DNA from: Acinetobacter populi
GTDB lineage: Bacteria > Pseudomonadota > Gammaproteobacteria > Pseudomonadales > Moraxellaceae
NCBI RefSeq assembly: GCF_002174125.1
Contig: NZ_NEXX01000004.1
Location: 124,001-188,000, forward strand
Reading direction: 5' to 3'
Length of the DNA stretch: 64,000 nt
The position numbers and the translations under genes are program-made. Shown here one piece after another: positions 9,899-19,075 of the stretch. The first letter of the stretch is position 1. Every line of letters starts with the position of its first letter. Under the pieces are notes generated by a model. It searched no databases. It was given only the letters and a program-made list of their open reading frames with translations, and had not been told where the DNA came from.

Positions 9899-11128
9899 CT
9901 AGTATAATGGTGTAGGACTGAATAGTTGCCAGATGATGAGAGAAACCGAAAGATGCAAACGATATTTCGGATCTTCCAGCGAATATCCAGTCAATGCTTC
10001 AATTTTTTGCATACGCTGCGTGATGGTATTGCGGTGAATACCCAATCTGACAGCTGTATTCATCACGTTAAAATTTTCCTGAACCAAGGCGTCCAGGGTA
10101 TTAAGATATATATCGGCCTGCCGTTTTCCTGCTGTGAAAAAACAGCCCAGCGTTTCCTGCATAAATTGGCGAGGAACCGATTTATCCGGAATTGCACTAA
10201 TTAATCGTAGGATTCCCAAATCGTTATAAGGCAAACAGCGATGTTCAAGATGAAGGTCTATCGCCAGTTTTTGAGCCTGAGTTGCTTCATCAAAACCCCG
10301 CTGAAAAGATGCAACAGACTGAACGATATTGGATAACCCAATATACAATTTGAGTGGTTTGGTTTTTTCTGCTAGTTGTAGAATCAAATGATTCATCTTT
10401 CCTATCCATGTTTCTATATCTTCATGGCGTAGGGGAAGTGCCAGCACAAAAACATCACCAAATTTAAGAACCGGAAAATTCAGTTGTTCTTCATTGGCCC
10501 AAGCATCTAGTTGTTCAATTAAAAATTGTTTTTTATCCCGAAGTTTTTTCTCCGGATCCAGATATTGATCAGAAATAAATAATTCATCATGGGCAGCCAT
10601 TTTAATACTGACTAAGAGATAAGAGACTTGTAAATTTAAATTCAGGTTCTTAGCCCGAATTGCAATCGTTTCCTCAGACGAATAATTAGCAAAAATCAGA
10701 CGGGAGAAGGTATCAGCGATAGAATTCTGAGTTTGTTCCAGCTCAACCAGTGCAGTCCCGATAATGTGAGTAACCTCAATCATCTTAAGACTGTAAGGCT
10801 GCTCCACAATCGGTACATTCAATTCATTGGCATAAGCAATTACACTTGCAGGAATAAAATGAATACACTCTTCTCCGGTCAAAATGACTAAACCCGCAAT
10901 GTTTTTCTGATAGCCTTGATACACCAACTCCAGCAAATTTTTTTCATTGCGTTGGTGATTTATTCCGGTAATGAACACCAGTTCTCCACCTTTTAACCAT
11001 TCAAAAATATTTTCATTTTCTGCAACATATATCCAGCGGATTGCCTTATAAATATCGTCATGCCCAGCGCGCAGGCGCATTTGCTGCAACTGAGGAAAAT
11101 TTAAGACATCATGAATGGATAATCCCAT
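9899..11128 (-). CDS. PucR family transcriptional regulator
   Basis: 409 residues with the two-part PucR layout. The N-terminal purine-catabolism-regulator-like domain (about 1-130) includes LSIHDVLNFPQLQQ and a GGELVFITG loop. The C-terminal HTH_30 domain has NVMNTAVRLGIHRNTITQRMQKIE followed by LEDPKYRLHLSVSL. Regulators of this type often control purine or pyrimidine catabolic genes and respond to a nucleobase-derived ligand. Located between codB (14 bp) and codA (9 bp), it most likely controls this operon. A palindrome upstream of codB is a candidate operator. Confidence 0.85.
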   Translation of the reverse strand: MGLSIHDVLNFPQLQQMRLRAGHDDIYKAIRWIYVAENENIFEWLKGGELVFITGINHQRNEKNLLELVYQGYQKNIAGLVILTGEECIHFIPASVIAYANELNVPIVEQPYSLKMIEVTHIIGTALVELEQTQNSIADTFSRLIFANYSSEETIAIRAKNLNLNLQVSYLLVSIKMAAHDELFISDQYLDPEKKLRDKKQFLIEQLDAWANEEQLNFPVLKFGDVFVLALPLRHEDIETWIGKMNHLILQLAEKTKPLKLYIGLSNIVQSVASFQRGFDEATQAQKLAIDLHLEHRCLPYNDLGILRLISAIPDKSVPRQFMQETLGCFFTAGKRQADIYLNTLDALVQENFNVMNTAVRLGIHRNTITQRMQKIEALTGYSLEDPKYRLHLSVSLIIWQLFSPTPLY

Positions 11129-11142
11129 GGTTTATATCCTGT

Positions 11143-12411
11143 CTAATCAATATGAAGATGTTGCGACGGCTTAACTGTTTTTGCCGAAAACAGACTGATA
11201 CCGACCACATAACAAACTACTGACACGACGATACCAACAATCGGGGCAATCCACGGCGAATTATAGGCAACCAGTGCCCCTATAAAATAGGAAGATAAAC
11301 CAATCCAGTTAAATTGCGGTAAATGTGCCGTTGCCAGATTTGGATAATGGCCTTTATACTTAAACCAGTAATCCGCCATAATCACTCCACCAATTGGCGG
11401 AATAATCGCACCCAGCAACAGAAGAAACGGAATTAATAATTCATACATCCCTGCAACAGCGAGAATAATTCCAATGACAGCCGAAACCATGACCAGCGTT
11501 TTACGTCGTTCACTGCGAATCAGGTGACAGGCTGCCGCAGAAACGTTATAGATGGTTGGCCCCTGAATAGTCCATAAATTCAGACAAAGCATAATCACCG
11601 CAGCAATAGATAAACCTTGTAAGATTAGTACTTCTACAATATCAGGCTGTTGATAGACGATTGCCATCCACGCACCCGCTAGTACCATAAGACCATTACC
11701 AATGACAAAACTGATTAAGCAAGCCCAGACTGCAACCTTGCTTGATTTGGCCATACGGGTCCAGTTGGTAATTTGTGTTGCCCCACTGGCAAAGGTACCA
11801 AAAACAATGGTTAAAGCAGCAGAAAATGTTAAATGCTCTGTAGGTTGCACCTGATTTAACCCAGTCCATCCACCAATGGTTTTGGTCGCAAGATACATCG
11901 AAACAATCAATAATACCGCCATTAAAGGAATGGAAATTTTCGACAAACTTTCCAATCCCTTGAATCCAATAATGGCGGTAATCGAAAAGCCCAGTCCGAA
12001 AAGCACCATCAATGGAATAGTTAATGCTTCAGGTAAATGAATAATTTTAACTAGAGAAATTGCCAGCGTTGCTGTTCCCCATGCATACCAGCCTAATTCG
12101 GCAAAACCCAAAATCACATCTGATAATTTGCTTCCAAGGTTGCCAAAGCAAAAACGACCCATCAATACCGTATTGAGGCCACTTCGTGCAGAGATTACCC
12201 CCAAAGAAGCGGCATAACTTGCCAATAAAAAATTACCAAGCGCCGTGATCCATAAAATATCAACAAAATTAAATGCTACGCCAATTTTTCCACCTGCAAA
12301 CATGGTGCCGGTAAAAAATGTAAAACTAAACAACACCATTGCAATCGGGAAGAAACCTTTACGCTGTGATAAAGGTGTTTCACTTAAAGGATGTTCATCT
12401 TGCTGGTTCAT
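11143..12411 (-). CDS. codB: Cytosine permease (NCS1 family)
   Basis: 422 residues with about 12 transmembrane segments. The N-terminus is FPIAMVLFSFTFFTGTMFAGG, followed by motifs typical of NCS1 nucleobase symporters such as GRFCFGNLGSKLSDVILG and LLLLGAIIPPIGGVIMADYW near the C-terminus. It imports cytosine (or a related base) across the inner membrane with a cation. GAGGTGA lies just before the ATG. It is first of a codB-pucR-codA operon, so uptake and deamination are coupled. Confidence 0.87.
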   Translation of the reverse strand: MNQQDEHPLSETPLSQRKGFFPIAMVLFSFTFFTGTMFAGGKIGVAFNFVDILWITALGNFLLASYAASLGVISARSGLNTVLMGRFCFGNLGSKLSDVILGFAELGWYAWGTATLAISLVKIIHLPEALTIPLMVLFGLGFSITAIIGFKGLESLSKISIPLMAVLLIVSMYLATKTIGGWTGLNQVQPTEHLTFSAALTIVFGTFASGATQITNWTRMAKSSKVAVWACLISFVIGNGLMVLAGAWMAIVYQQPDIVEVLILQGLSIAAVIMLCLNLWTIQGPTIYNVSAAACHLIRSERRKTLVMVSAVIGIILAVAGMYELLIPFLLLLGAIIPPIGGVIMADYWFKYKGHYPNLATAHLPQFNWIGLSSYFIGALVAYNSPWIAPIVGIVVSVVCYVVGISLFSAKTVKPSQHLHID

Positions 12412-12493
12412 GTGTTCACCTCAATGATAGAACGCAATAGAAAGAGAACTCCTCATTGCAACTGCTGTGCCGTTTTTAATACACTTTACTTTG

Positions 12494-12533
12494 CGAAAAA
12501 CGTACGAAAAACCATGCATCATGCATAGTTTTT
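12494..12533 (-). promoter_or_regulatory. Candidate operator upstream of codB
   Basis: Two directly repeated CGAAAAAC octamers (12494-12501 and 12505-12512) run into an inverted repeat whose arms are AAAAAC, one base, ATGCAT (12507-12519) and ATGCAT, one base, GTTTTT (12521-12533). It lies about 96-135 bp upstream of the codB start. The neighbouring gene (12673-13635) is also on the minus strand and ends before it, so codB is the only plausible target. The PucR-type regulator is the obvious candidate ligand. Both the function and the regulator are inference. Confidence 0.45.
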
Positions 12534-12672
12534 TAGTAAATCTATAAAATTTGAAAGCTATAATTGTGCCAATCGAACATTATTGTTTATTTTTAGTGCT
12601 GGTTTACCAACCAGCGGGTTACATCGATCTGATTGGTAAAATAAAAAAATATAATAAGGAAGAAATGACAGA

Positions 12673-13635
12673 CTAGGGATTAACCTGCCGAAGCATCTGT
12701 CCTTGTTGAAAGGCCACTACATTTTCCCCCAATTGATCCACAATCCGCTGCCGAGCCTGTACACTGCCCCAGGCAGAATGTGGTGTGATGATTAAATTGG
12801 GGACATCAGCATTTAATAGAACATTGCCGTCTTTTGGCGGCTCTACACTAAGTACATCGGTTGCAGCACCAGCAATTCGCCCCGTTTTCAAAGCATTGGC
12901 CAGTGCCTGCTCATTGACAATACCACCGCGCGCCACGTTGACAATAAAAGCACTAGGCTTCATCAAGTTAATCTGTGCTTCATCGATTAAATTTCGGGTT
13001 GCATCGGTCAAAGGACAATGCAGACTTAGCACATCAAGTTGTGGCAAAAATTCATCTAAAGGTAAATGATCAGCCTTTGCTGGGCGATGGGGAATTTGTC
13101 CCAGAATCACATGCATTCCAAAGGCTTTTGCCAGTTGTGCTACCGCATGTCCAAGCTCACCATAACCAATAATCCCTAGCGTTTTACCCGACAACTCAAC
13201 AACCGGATAATCCAGAAAACAGAATTGTTCTGATTGTTGCCAGCGACCCTGTTTAACTGCATGATCATATTTCACCAGATTGGTTGCCAACGCCAGCATT
13301 AAAGCCAGCGTATGCTGTGCCACCGAATGTGTACCATAACCCTGACAATTACACACGATAATACCTTGCGCTTTGGCGGCATTTAAATCCACATTATTGG
13401 TCCCGGTTGCCGCAACCAGAATAAGTTTTAACTGGGGTAATTGCTGAATAATTTTTGCATCGAGAACCACTTTATTGGTAATAGCTACCTCAACATTTTT
13501 GAGACGTTCAAGTACCTGTGTCGCAAGTGTTTCGGGATATAACTGCAAATGTCCAAAATGATTATGCAGAGACTTAAAATCTAAATCCCCTTGATCCAAA
13601 GTTGCATAATCCAGAAATACTGCGTTAAATGACAT
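12673..13635 (-). CDS. D-2-hydroxyacid dehydrogenase (glycerate/hydroxypyruvate type)
   Basis: 320 residues from the ATG at 13635. That start is chosen over one 90 bp upstream because GGAG lies ten bases before it and the protein then begins at the usual place (MSFNAVFLDYATL). The Rossmann NAD-binding motif GIIGYGELGHAVAQLA is central. Catalytic Arg, Glu and His are present in VARGGIVNEQAL, DVLSVEPP and ITPHSAWGS. The closest functional label is glycerate (hydroxypyruvate) reductase, NAD(P)H-dependent, cytosolic, but substrate is not determined by these motifs. Single gene. Confidence 0.82.
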   Translation of the reverse strand: MSFNAVFLDYATLDQGDLDFKSLHNHFGHLQLYPETLATQVLERLKNVEVAITNKVVLDAKIIQQLPQLKLILVAATGTNNVDLNAAKAQGIIVCNCQGYGTHSVAQHTLALMLALATNLVKYDHAVKQGRWQQSEQFCFLDYPVVELSGKTLGIIGYGELGHAVAQLAKAFGMHVILGQIPHRPAKADHLPLDEFLPQLDVLSLHCPLTDATRNLIDEAQINLMKPSAFIVNVARGGIVNEQALANALKTGRIAGAATDVLSVEPPKDGNVLLNADVPNLIITPHSAWGSVQARQRIVDQLGENVVAFQQGQMLRQVNP

Positions 13636-13764
13636 CACTTCATCTCCATTGCGATCTAAAAAATGATCTGCATATTTAAGCCTTGTTGATATGTTACCTA
13701 AGTTCACTGTATTAATTGTCAACAAATCTCAAGGAAATAAAATATTAAATCTCGAGGATTCGCC

Positions 13765-14625
13765 ATGCAATACGATAAACAATTTTCCCTCAGAACTTTA
13801 AGCATATCTATTTTGTGCATGATTTCACCCTTTCTTTTTGCAAAACCAACTGTCACCCAGCATAAGATAAATGAAAGTGCAGTCCATTCGGATGCTTCAT
13901 TTCAAGATCAACACTTCGTAACCTGCCCACCGCTCAAATTTGTTGAGCAGGCCAAAACATGGTCTGGCCGATATTATCTTAATGGCATCATGGAAACTGG
14001 TTCTACACTTGTATTAAATCCCAATGGTAGATTTGATTTTATGCTGGCATATGGAGCGATGGATCAATCTGCTCAAGGGCAATGGTGGTTAAATCCGACA
14101 TATCATTGTATCGGACTGGCAGTCGATGCCAATCTTCCTTCTCAGTATTTTCAGTTCTTGTCAGAAAATCAGGATCAGTGGACAAAAGAGATTTTTGCCG
14201 AAGCAAAACAAATTGAACAGCAAAAACAAAATACTCATGTATTACATGTTTTTGCTTTGGAAAAACAATATGGTATGAGTTTGGAAGGGTTTTCAATCGT
14301 ATTACGCTGGGCAGATGGCACAACAGAAGTGCAGTCTATTCATCAACATATGGCCCAGTTTACCCGTCGAAAAACTACACCCACAGCCATTGCCTTAACA
14401 TTTCCAGATATGGATGAAGCACTCACTTGGGTAAATTTACCCAAAAATCAGTCCCAACCCCTCATCATTGAAATTTTACTGAACAATATAGTCGGACAAG
14501 CCACCATGTTGCCCCAATATCTGGAAATTCATCAGGATGTTTTGTTACCTGTCTGGGAAGGGCGTGGACAGCGTGGTGAATATTACCGCCCTGCTGCACC
14601 AAAATCCGTTCAGGATCAACCCTAG
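13765..14625 (+). CDS. Exported protein, function unknown
   Basis: 286 residues. A signal peptide spans about residues 1-27 (hydrophobic ISILCMISPFLFA). Part of the mature protein reads as a small beta-rich domain: SGRYYLNGIMETGSTLVLNP, NGRFDFMLAYGAMDQSAQG and WWLNPTYHCIGLAVD, with two cysteines (VTCPPLKF and HCIG). That pattern resembles periplasmic beta-sandwich domains, but no named family is recognised. GAGGA lies nine bases upstream of the ATG. It is transcribed away from the dehydrogenase gene. Confidence 0.65.
   Translation: MQYDKQFSLRTLSISILCMISPFLFAKPTVTQHKINESAVHSDASFQDQHFVTCPPLKFVEQAKTWSGRYYLNGIMETGSTLVLNPNGRFDFMLAYGAMDQSAQGQWWLNPTYHCIGLAVDANLPSQYFQFLSENQDQWTKEIFAEAKQIEQQKQNTHVLHVFALEKQYGMSLEGFSIVLRWADGTTEVQSIHQHMAQFTRRKTTPTAIALTFPDMDEALTWVNLPKNQSQPLIIEILLNNIVGQATMLPQYLEIHQDVLLPVWEGRGQRGEYYRPAAPKSVQDQP
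14555..14562 (+). other. KOPS-like octamer GGGNAGGG on the plus strand
   Basis: GGGAAGGG at 14555-14562, inside the preceding coding region. In gammaproteobacteria FtsK reads GGGNAGGG (KOPS) and translocates toward dif. This copy points right, toward the dif-like site at 34841. A single octamer can occur by chance. Confidence 0.4.
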
Positions 14626-14728
14626 AAAATATTCGTTAAAACTTTAGATTAAATATCATCGATTTAAATACAGTTTATGCTATGTTAATTGTTTCAATAT
14701 TACTTTGTAAAAACAAAGGAGTGTATCC

Positions 14729-14977
14729 ATGAACACTGTACAGCCAAGAATGACCAACCTATTCGAACAACTCGGTTTGGATTCTAGCGAGAGTGCAATC
14801 GCAGCTTTCATTAAAAATCATCAACTTGATGCAGATACTTATATCAGCGATGCAGATTTCTGGGATGAAGGACAACGTGCATTTATTCATGAAAAACTTG
14901 CAGCCGATGATAACTGGGCAACCATTGTTGACCAACTTAATGAATCCTTACATGAAGATTCGGTCAATCAAAAATAA
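14729..14977 (+). CDS. DUF2789 family protein
   Basis: 82 residues, full length for DUF2789. It reads MTNLFEQLGLDSSESAIAAFI near the start and FWDEGQRAFIHEKLAADDNW later, giving a small acidic helical protein without signal peptide or membrane segment. A strong AAAGGAG Shine-Dalgarno lies seven bases before the ATG. Function is unknown for the family. It is transcribed alone and ends in a hairpin shared with the convergent tusA gene. Confidence 0.82.
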   Translation: MNTVQPRMTNLFEQLGLDSSESAIAAFIKNHQLDADTYISDADFWDEGQRAFIHEKLAADDNWATIVDQLNESLHEDSVNQK

Positions 14978-14984
14978 GTAGCAT

Positions 14985-15022
14985 CTGAGGTGATCTCAAA
15001 GCAGATCATCTCAGGATTTTTT
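14985..15022 (+). terminator. Terminator between the DUF2789 gene and tusA
   Basis: 12-bp stem CTGAGGTGATCT / AGATCATCTCAG (14985-14996, 15003-15014; one G-T pair) with a run of eight T on the plus strand. The right arm overlaps the tusA stop codon, so the terminator and the end of tusA share bases. Confidence 0.8.
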
Positions 15023-15274
15023 TTGCACTTGATAATAGTATTCGGTTTTGCCATCTACATCTCGTTGTTCTTGCACCAGCAATTCATGTCCCAAATGCAT
15101 GCAAAATTTTGGAATATCCCAAGATGTTGAAGGATCTGTTGCAAAAATTTCAATGACATCGCCATTTTGTGATTTTCTGATGGCTTGATGCAGCATCATC
15201 ACCGGTTCCGGACAGCGTAGCCCCCGAGTATCAAGTTGTTTGATCGGTGTTGCTGATGTTTCTATATGAGCCAT
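15011..15274 (-). CDS. tusA: Sulfurtransferase TusA family protein
   Basis: 87 residues with the TusA/SirA signature: DTRGLRCPEPVMMLHQAIRK, where Cys21 followed by Pro-x-Pro is the persulfide-carrying cysteine. In E. coli TusA passes sulfur from IscS to the TusBCD relay for 2-thiouridine synthesis in tRNA and also affects sulfur flow to molybdopterin. The length is normal. GAGGG lies eight bases before the ATG. It is a single gene facing the DUF2789 gene. Confidence 0.9.
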   Translation of the reverse strand: MAHIETSATPIKQLDTRGLRCPEPVMMLHQAIRKSQNGDVIEIFATDPSTSWDIPKFCMHLGHELLVQEQRDVDGKTEYYYQVQKKS

Positions 15275-15433
15275 AATTTACCCTCACGTAAAAACATATT
15301 TTATCATGACCGACGAAAATCACCCTAATCAAAATTTGATAATAAATTTCAATCTGTTTTTAGATGCAAGTCGAAGTTTTCTTCGGTATGATGAAGATGA
15401 CTTTTTCTTGATTTGCATTATTTAGGATACCTC

Positions 15434-16273
15434 ATGCAAGAAGAATCGAGCCCATCGTGGACCCGTGGTTTAAAAAAATGGCTGAATGCGGAACCAGAAA
15501 CGCGTGATGAATTATTGAAATTAGTCCAAAATTCTAGAAAATTTTTAGAGCCCGATACTGTGGCAATGCTTGAGGGTGTGCTTGATTTACCTGCGACCAA
15601 AATTCGCGAAGTCATGACGCCTCGAACATCCTTAATCAGTCTGCAAGAAAATGATGATCTTCTGGATATTATTCATGTTCTGATTGAGTCTGCCCATTCC
15701 CGCTTCCCGGTTTTTTCCGCAGAAAATAACGATTCGGTGATCGGTGTGTTACTGGCCAAAGATTTATTACCGTTCTTAACCGAACGTCAATCACAAAAAG
15801 TCGATATTACAGCATTGATGCGTCAGCCTTTATTTGTTCCGGAAAGTGCCCGTTCTGATCAAGTGCTGCGTATGCTTAAAAATACCCAAACCCATATTGC
15901 CATTGTGATTGATGAATACGGGACAACCTCCGGCATTGTCACACTGGAAGATATTTTGGAAGAAATCGTCGGTGAAATTGAAGACGAACATGATGAAGCC
16001 GATCAATATGCACAATTTATCCAGCCCGATCCGGAATCAGAATTACAAAATGCATGGCTGGTGCAGGCATTAACCCCAATCGAACATTTTAATACCCTAT
16101 TAGGTACGCATTTTTCCGATGAAGAAGTCGAAACTATGGGTGGATTGTTATTACAGGAAATTGGTCTGGTCAATGATCTAGAAGGTCAAGTGATCGAACT
16201 GGATGGCTGGAGTTTTGATATCCTGGAAGCAGATTCCCGTAGTATTCAGCTGATTCGTGCAGTAAGGCTATGA
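15434..16273 (+). CDS. corC: CorC/HlyC-type CBS-domain protein
   Basis: 279 residues from the ATG at 15434, preferred over the ATG at 15413 because TAGGA lies seven bases upstream of it. It contains paired CBS domains beginning [12 protein letters not shown] and ending [21 protein letters not shown], then a C-terminal CorC_HlyC domain ([20 protein letters not shown]). No membrane segments, so this is the soluble CorC type, described as helping Mg/Co efflux. It overlaps lnt by 4 bp (ATGA), the same order as in many proteobacteria. Confidence 0.9.
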   Translation: MQEESSPSWTRGLKKWLNAEPETRDELLKLVQNSRKFLEPDTVAMLEGVLDLPATKIREVMTPRTSLISLQENDDLLDIIHVLIESAHSRFPVFSAENNDSVIGVLLAKDLLPFLTERQSQKVDITALMRQPLFVPESARSDQVLRMLKNTQTHIAIVIDEYGTTSGIVTLEDILEEIVGEIEDEHDEADQYAQFIQPDPESELQNAWLVQALTPIEHFNTLLGTHFSDEEVETMGGLLLQEIGLVNDLEGQVIELDGWSFDILEADSRSIQLIRAVRL

Positions 16274-17832
16274 GATCATTTTTTCGTAAAATCAATAATA
16301 TACAATCCAGCTCAACAACACAGCGCATTCCCTTGAGTCTGGTGTGTTTAATTTCACTTATGGCAGGCATTCTCCTGCCATTTGCTTTGGCACCGTATCA
16401 TAGCTGGTGGCTTGCCATTCTTTCCCCTGCACTGCTTTATGCCTGCCTGCATCAACGTACAGCCAGACAAGCCTTTTTTATCGGTTGGAGTTATGGCATC
16501 GGGTTATGGTTTGTCGGTGCATTCTGGCTCTACACCTCAATTCATGTTTATGGTGATACCTCTGCAATCTTGTCTGTCCTGATGATTGCGTTTATGGCCA
16601 TCGCCATGGGACTGTTTAATGCTGTGCAGTGCTGGCTTTATCGTCGGTTCTTCCCAGAAACACCACTGACTTTTGCACCGCTCTGGGTATTGTTTGAATG
16701 GATGAAAACCTGGATTTTCACCGGTTTTCCATGGCTTTTTGTCGGTTATGCATTTACCACTTATGGTTTAGATGAATATGCACCATTATTTGGAATTTTT
16801 GGTGTTTCCTTTGTCGTAATAGTCATTGCTGCGGCGTTGACAGAATGCCTATTTGGTAAACGCTTTTGGCTTATCCCGATTGCCCTGCTTTTATTCGGCG
16901 CATGGGGAGCCAAATATATTCAGTGGGTTGAACCCAAGAATGAAAAACCATTAAGCGTTTCTTTAATTCAGGGCAACATCCCACAAGACCTAAAATGGCT
17001 AGTGGAATATCAAACCGAAACCTTACGCATTTATGCCACACTCAGTCAAACTGAATGGGGTCGTGATCTAGTGGTTTGGCCTGAAGCCTCTATTCCCATG
17101 TTTCAAACCGATATCCAGCCTTTTCTGGAGGTGATCAGCAAACATGCTCAAGAACGTGGTTCCGCTTGGGTAACAGGAATTCCTTATTGGGATCTCGAAA
17201 ACTCTCAAGAAGGTCACCCACTTTATTATAATGCGATTATGGCCTCGGGCAGTCAATCATCAGGTTTATATTTCAAACAACGTCTGGTACCGTTTGGCGA
17301 ATATATTCCGTTCTCTGGTGCATTAAGCTGGGTATTGCCGGGTCTACAAGATGACGTGACCTTAAGTGGTTTTAGTGCAGGACATGACCATCAGGCACCA
17401 CTCATCATTAAAAATCATCGTTTGGCCTCTGCCATTTGTTATGAAATCGCTTATCCGAACCTGACCCGCAATAATGCCAAAGACAATGACTTTTTGATCA
17501 CGATTTCCAATGATGCATGGTTCACAGGGACTAGCGGTCCTTGGCAGCATTTACAAATGGTACAAATGCGTGCCAAAGAAAATGGCAGATGGATTATCCG
17601 TGCAACCAATACCGGCGTAACAGCCTTTATCAATGCACAGGGCCATATTGTAAAACAGCTGCCAAGCGATCAACGTATGGTCTTACGCGGTGAGTTACCC
17701 GCATATACTGGTGAAACACTCTATAGCCGTTTTGGCGACTGGATGATTCTCTTATTCTGTTCTTTATTATTGGCACTTGGCCTTTTATTTAGACCTAGAG
17801 TCGTTAATACAGCCTTCAAACAACGTCGTTAA
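16270..17832 (+). CDS. lnt: Apolipoprotein N-acyltransferase
   Basis: 520 residues. About seven hydrophobic segments make up the N-terminal membrane part, followed by a periplasmic nitrilase-like domain. The Glu-Lys-Cys catalytic triad is visible: WPEASIP (Glu272), FKQRLVPFGEYIP (Lys336) and ASAICYEIAYP (Cys390). Lnt transfers a third acyl chain to the N-terminal cysteine of lipoproteins in the inner membrane. Translationally coupled to corC by the 4-bp overlap; ends at a strong bidirectional terminator. Confidence 0.95.
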   Translation: MRSFFRKINNIQSSSTTQRIPLSLVCLISLMAGILLPFALAPYHSWWLAILSPALLYACLHQRTARQAFFIGWSYGIGLWFVGAFWLYTSIHVYGDTSAILSVLMIAFMAIAMGLFNAVQCWLYRRFFPETPLTFAPLWVLFEWMKTWIFTGFPWLFVGYAFTTYGLDEYAPLFGIFGVSFVVIVIAAALTECLFGKRFWLIPIALLLFGAWGAKYIQWVEPKNEKPLSVSLIQGNIPQDLKWLVEYQTETLRIYATLSQTEWGRDLVVWPEASIPMFQTDIQPFLEVISKHAQERGSAWVTGIPYWDLENSQEGHPLYYNAIMASGSQSSGLYFKQRLVPFGEYIPFSGALSWVLPGLQDDVTLSGFSAGHDHQAPLIIKNHRLASAICYEIAYPNLTRNNAKDNDFLITISNDAWFTGTSGPWQHLQMVQMRAKENGRWIIRATNTGVTAFINAQGHIVKQLPSDQRMVLRGELPAYTGETLYSRFGDWMILLFCSLLLALGLLFRPRVVNTAFKQRR

Positions 17833-17847
17833 GCGACAATAAAACAT

Positions 17848-17893
17848 AAAAAAGCCGTTCAATACTATTGTCTAAGCATTGAACGGCTTTTTT
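17848..17893. terminator. Bidirectional terminator after lnt
   Basis: Long perfect stem with AAGCCGTTCAAT on the left and ATTGAACGGCTT on the right, flanked by A-run and T-run, so it works in both directions between lnt and the convergent small membrane-protein gene. Confidence 0.88.
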
Positions 17894-17924
17894 GATCCGC
17901 AAGGATACTGATAAATGAGGCAAC

Positions 17925-18251
17925 TTACATCACCACATAAACCAATATCGCTGTTAAAAATAACATCGGAATTTGTTGATAGACTTTAAACAACACTCTT
18001 TCACTTTTATTTTGCGCCAGATTATTCTGCCAGGTCGTGATTTGCAATGCAGTGACAAATGAAATAATACAATTTGTGCTTAAAATACTTAAGGCAAAGA
18101 AACCAATCATAATCTGACTGCCCCCTTCAGCATTTTGCATTGCCTGTAATAAAACATGACTTACTGGGAGAATGGCTAAAATGACTGCGATTGATTTTAG
18201 CATTGCCCAATGCAGCTGATTCAATGGATCAGTGATTAAAAATGCACGCAT
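17925..18251 (-). CDS. Small integral membrane protein, function unknown
   Basis: 108 residues from the second of two adjacent ATGs (18251), where GAGGAG sits six bases upstream; starting at 18254 changes only one residue. The longer frame to 18332 would lack a ribosome site. Three hydrophobic segments are visible (SIAVILAILPVSHVLL, IMIGFFALSILSTNCIISFV, and a C-terminal MLFLTAILVYVVM). No charged catalytic residues and no family recognised. Single gene. Confidence 0.65.
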   Translation of the reverse strand: MRAFLITDPLNQLHWAMLKSIAVILAILPVSHVLLQAMQNAEGGSQIMIGFFALSILSTNCIISFVTALQITTWQNNLAQNKSERVLFKVYQQIPMLFLTAILVYVVM

Positions 18252-18254
18252 CAT

Positions 18255-18583
18255 ATTCTCCTCGATAATTGCCTTCTTGTTAAATGCATTATGCAAAGAA
18301 TATGTTTTATTGTTAAGCCTATATTCCTTCACATTTTATTTATATTGTAAATACCGGCATTAATAACTATTATCAACTATTTTATATATACATGATAAAT
18401 ATAAATATTTTATTTTCAATCGTTTTATTCTATTTGAATTATGGATTTTTACGGCCTTAAATCACTATTTTAACTTAAGGCCGAATTATAGTTTAAATTT
18501 TATACTTAAAATCATTTACGCTTGATAGCGATTTATAGTTGAGAACGATTCATGATTAAAAGTTATTTATATTTGATCGCAAT
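18255..18583. other. AT-rich intergenic region, one hairpin
   Basis: About 330 bp without a gene, between the small membrane-protein gene and gspG. The only structure seen is an inverted repeat CGGCCTTAA / TTAAGGCCG (18452-18460 and 18475-18483) with a 14-nt loop and no T-run, so it is not a convincing terminator. Confidence 0.5.
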
Positions 18584-19033
18584 TTATGGCTGGTAATAGA
18601 TATCAGCATCATTGCCTTCGCCGCCTTCTTTACCATCGGCACCAAATGAATATAAATCAAATTTTCGTCCTTCTGTTCCCGGAATCACGTATTGTAAATC
18701 GTTGTCCCAGCTGTCCTTCGGATAGCCACCTTTGACATATCCACCAGGTAGCCAGTTTTTTGCTGATGCTGGCTGATTAACTAGAGCATCAAGTCCACCA
18801 TCTTGCATGGTTGGATAACGACCATTATCCAGTTTGTATTGATCCAGTGCGCCTGCTGTACTTTTTAGCGCAATATTGGTGGTATCCACTTTGGCCTTTT
18901 CACCACGTCCCATGACATTGGGGACAATTAAGGCTGCCAAAACACCAAGAATGACGATCACCACCATTACTTCGATCAAGGTAAAGCCTGATTGCTTTTT
19001 ATATACTTTATTATTTCTGCCAAACTGGCGCAT
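18584..19033 (-). CDS. gspG: Type II secretion system major pseudopilin GspG
   Basis: 149 residues from the ATG at 19033, chosen because TTGGAG lies seven bases upstream; the ATG at 19054 has none. It has a basic leader ending KKQSG, prepilin peptidase cleavage before FTLIEVMVVIVILGVLAALIV (a class III signal with Glu at +5), and the C-terminal calcium-binding region DLYSFGADGKEGGEGND. GspG polymerises into the periplasmic pseudopilus that drives secretion. It follows gspF with a 42-bp gap; other gsp genes are absent nearby. Confidence 0.93.
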   Translation of the reverse strand: MRQFGRNNKVYKKQSGFTLIEVMVVIVILGVLAALIVPNVMGRGEKAKVDTTNIALKSTAGALDQYKLDNGRYPTMQDGGLDALVNQPASAKNWLPGGYVKGGYPKDSWDNDLQYVIPGTEGRKFDLYSFGADGKEGGEGNDADIYYQP

Positions 19034-19075
19034 GCTGAAACTCCAATATTTCATTTTTACACGATAGATTAAACA

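Noticed and set aside
18452..18483. Hairpin CGGCCTTAA / TTAAGGCCG as gspG terminator
   Set aside because: 14-nt loop and no T-run on the minus strand.
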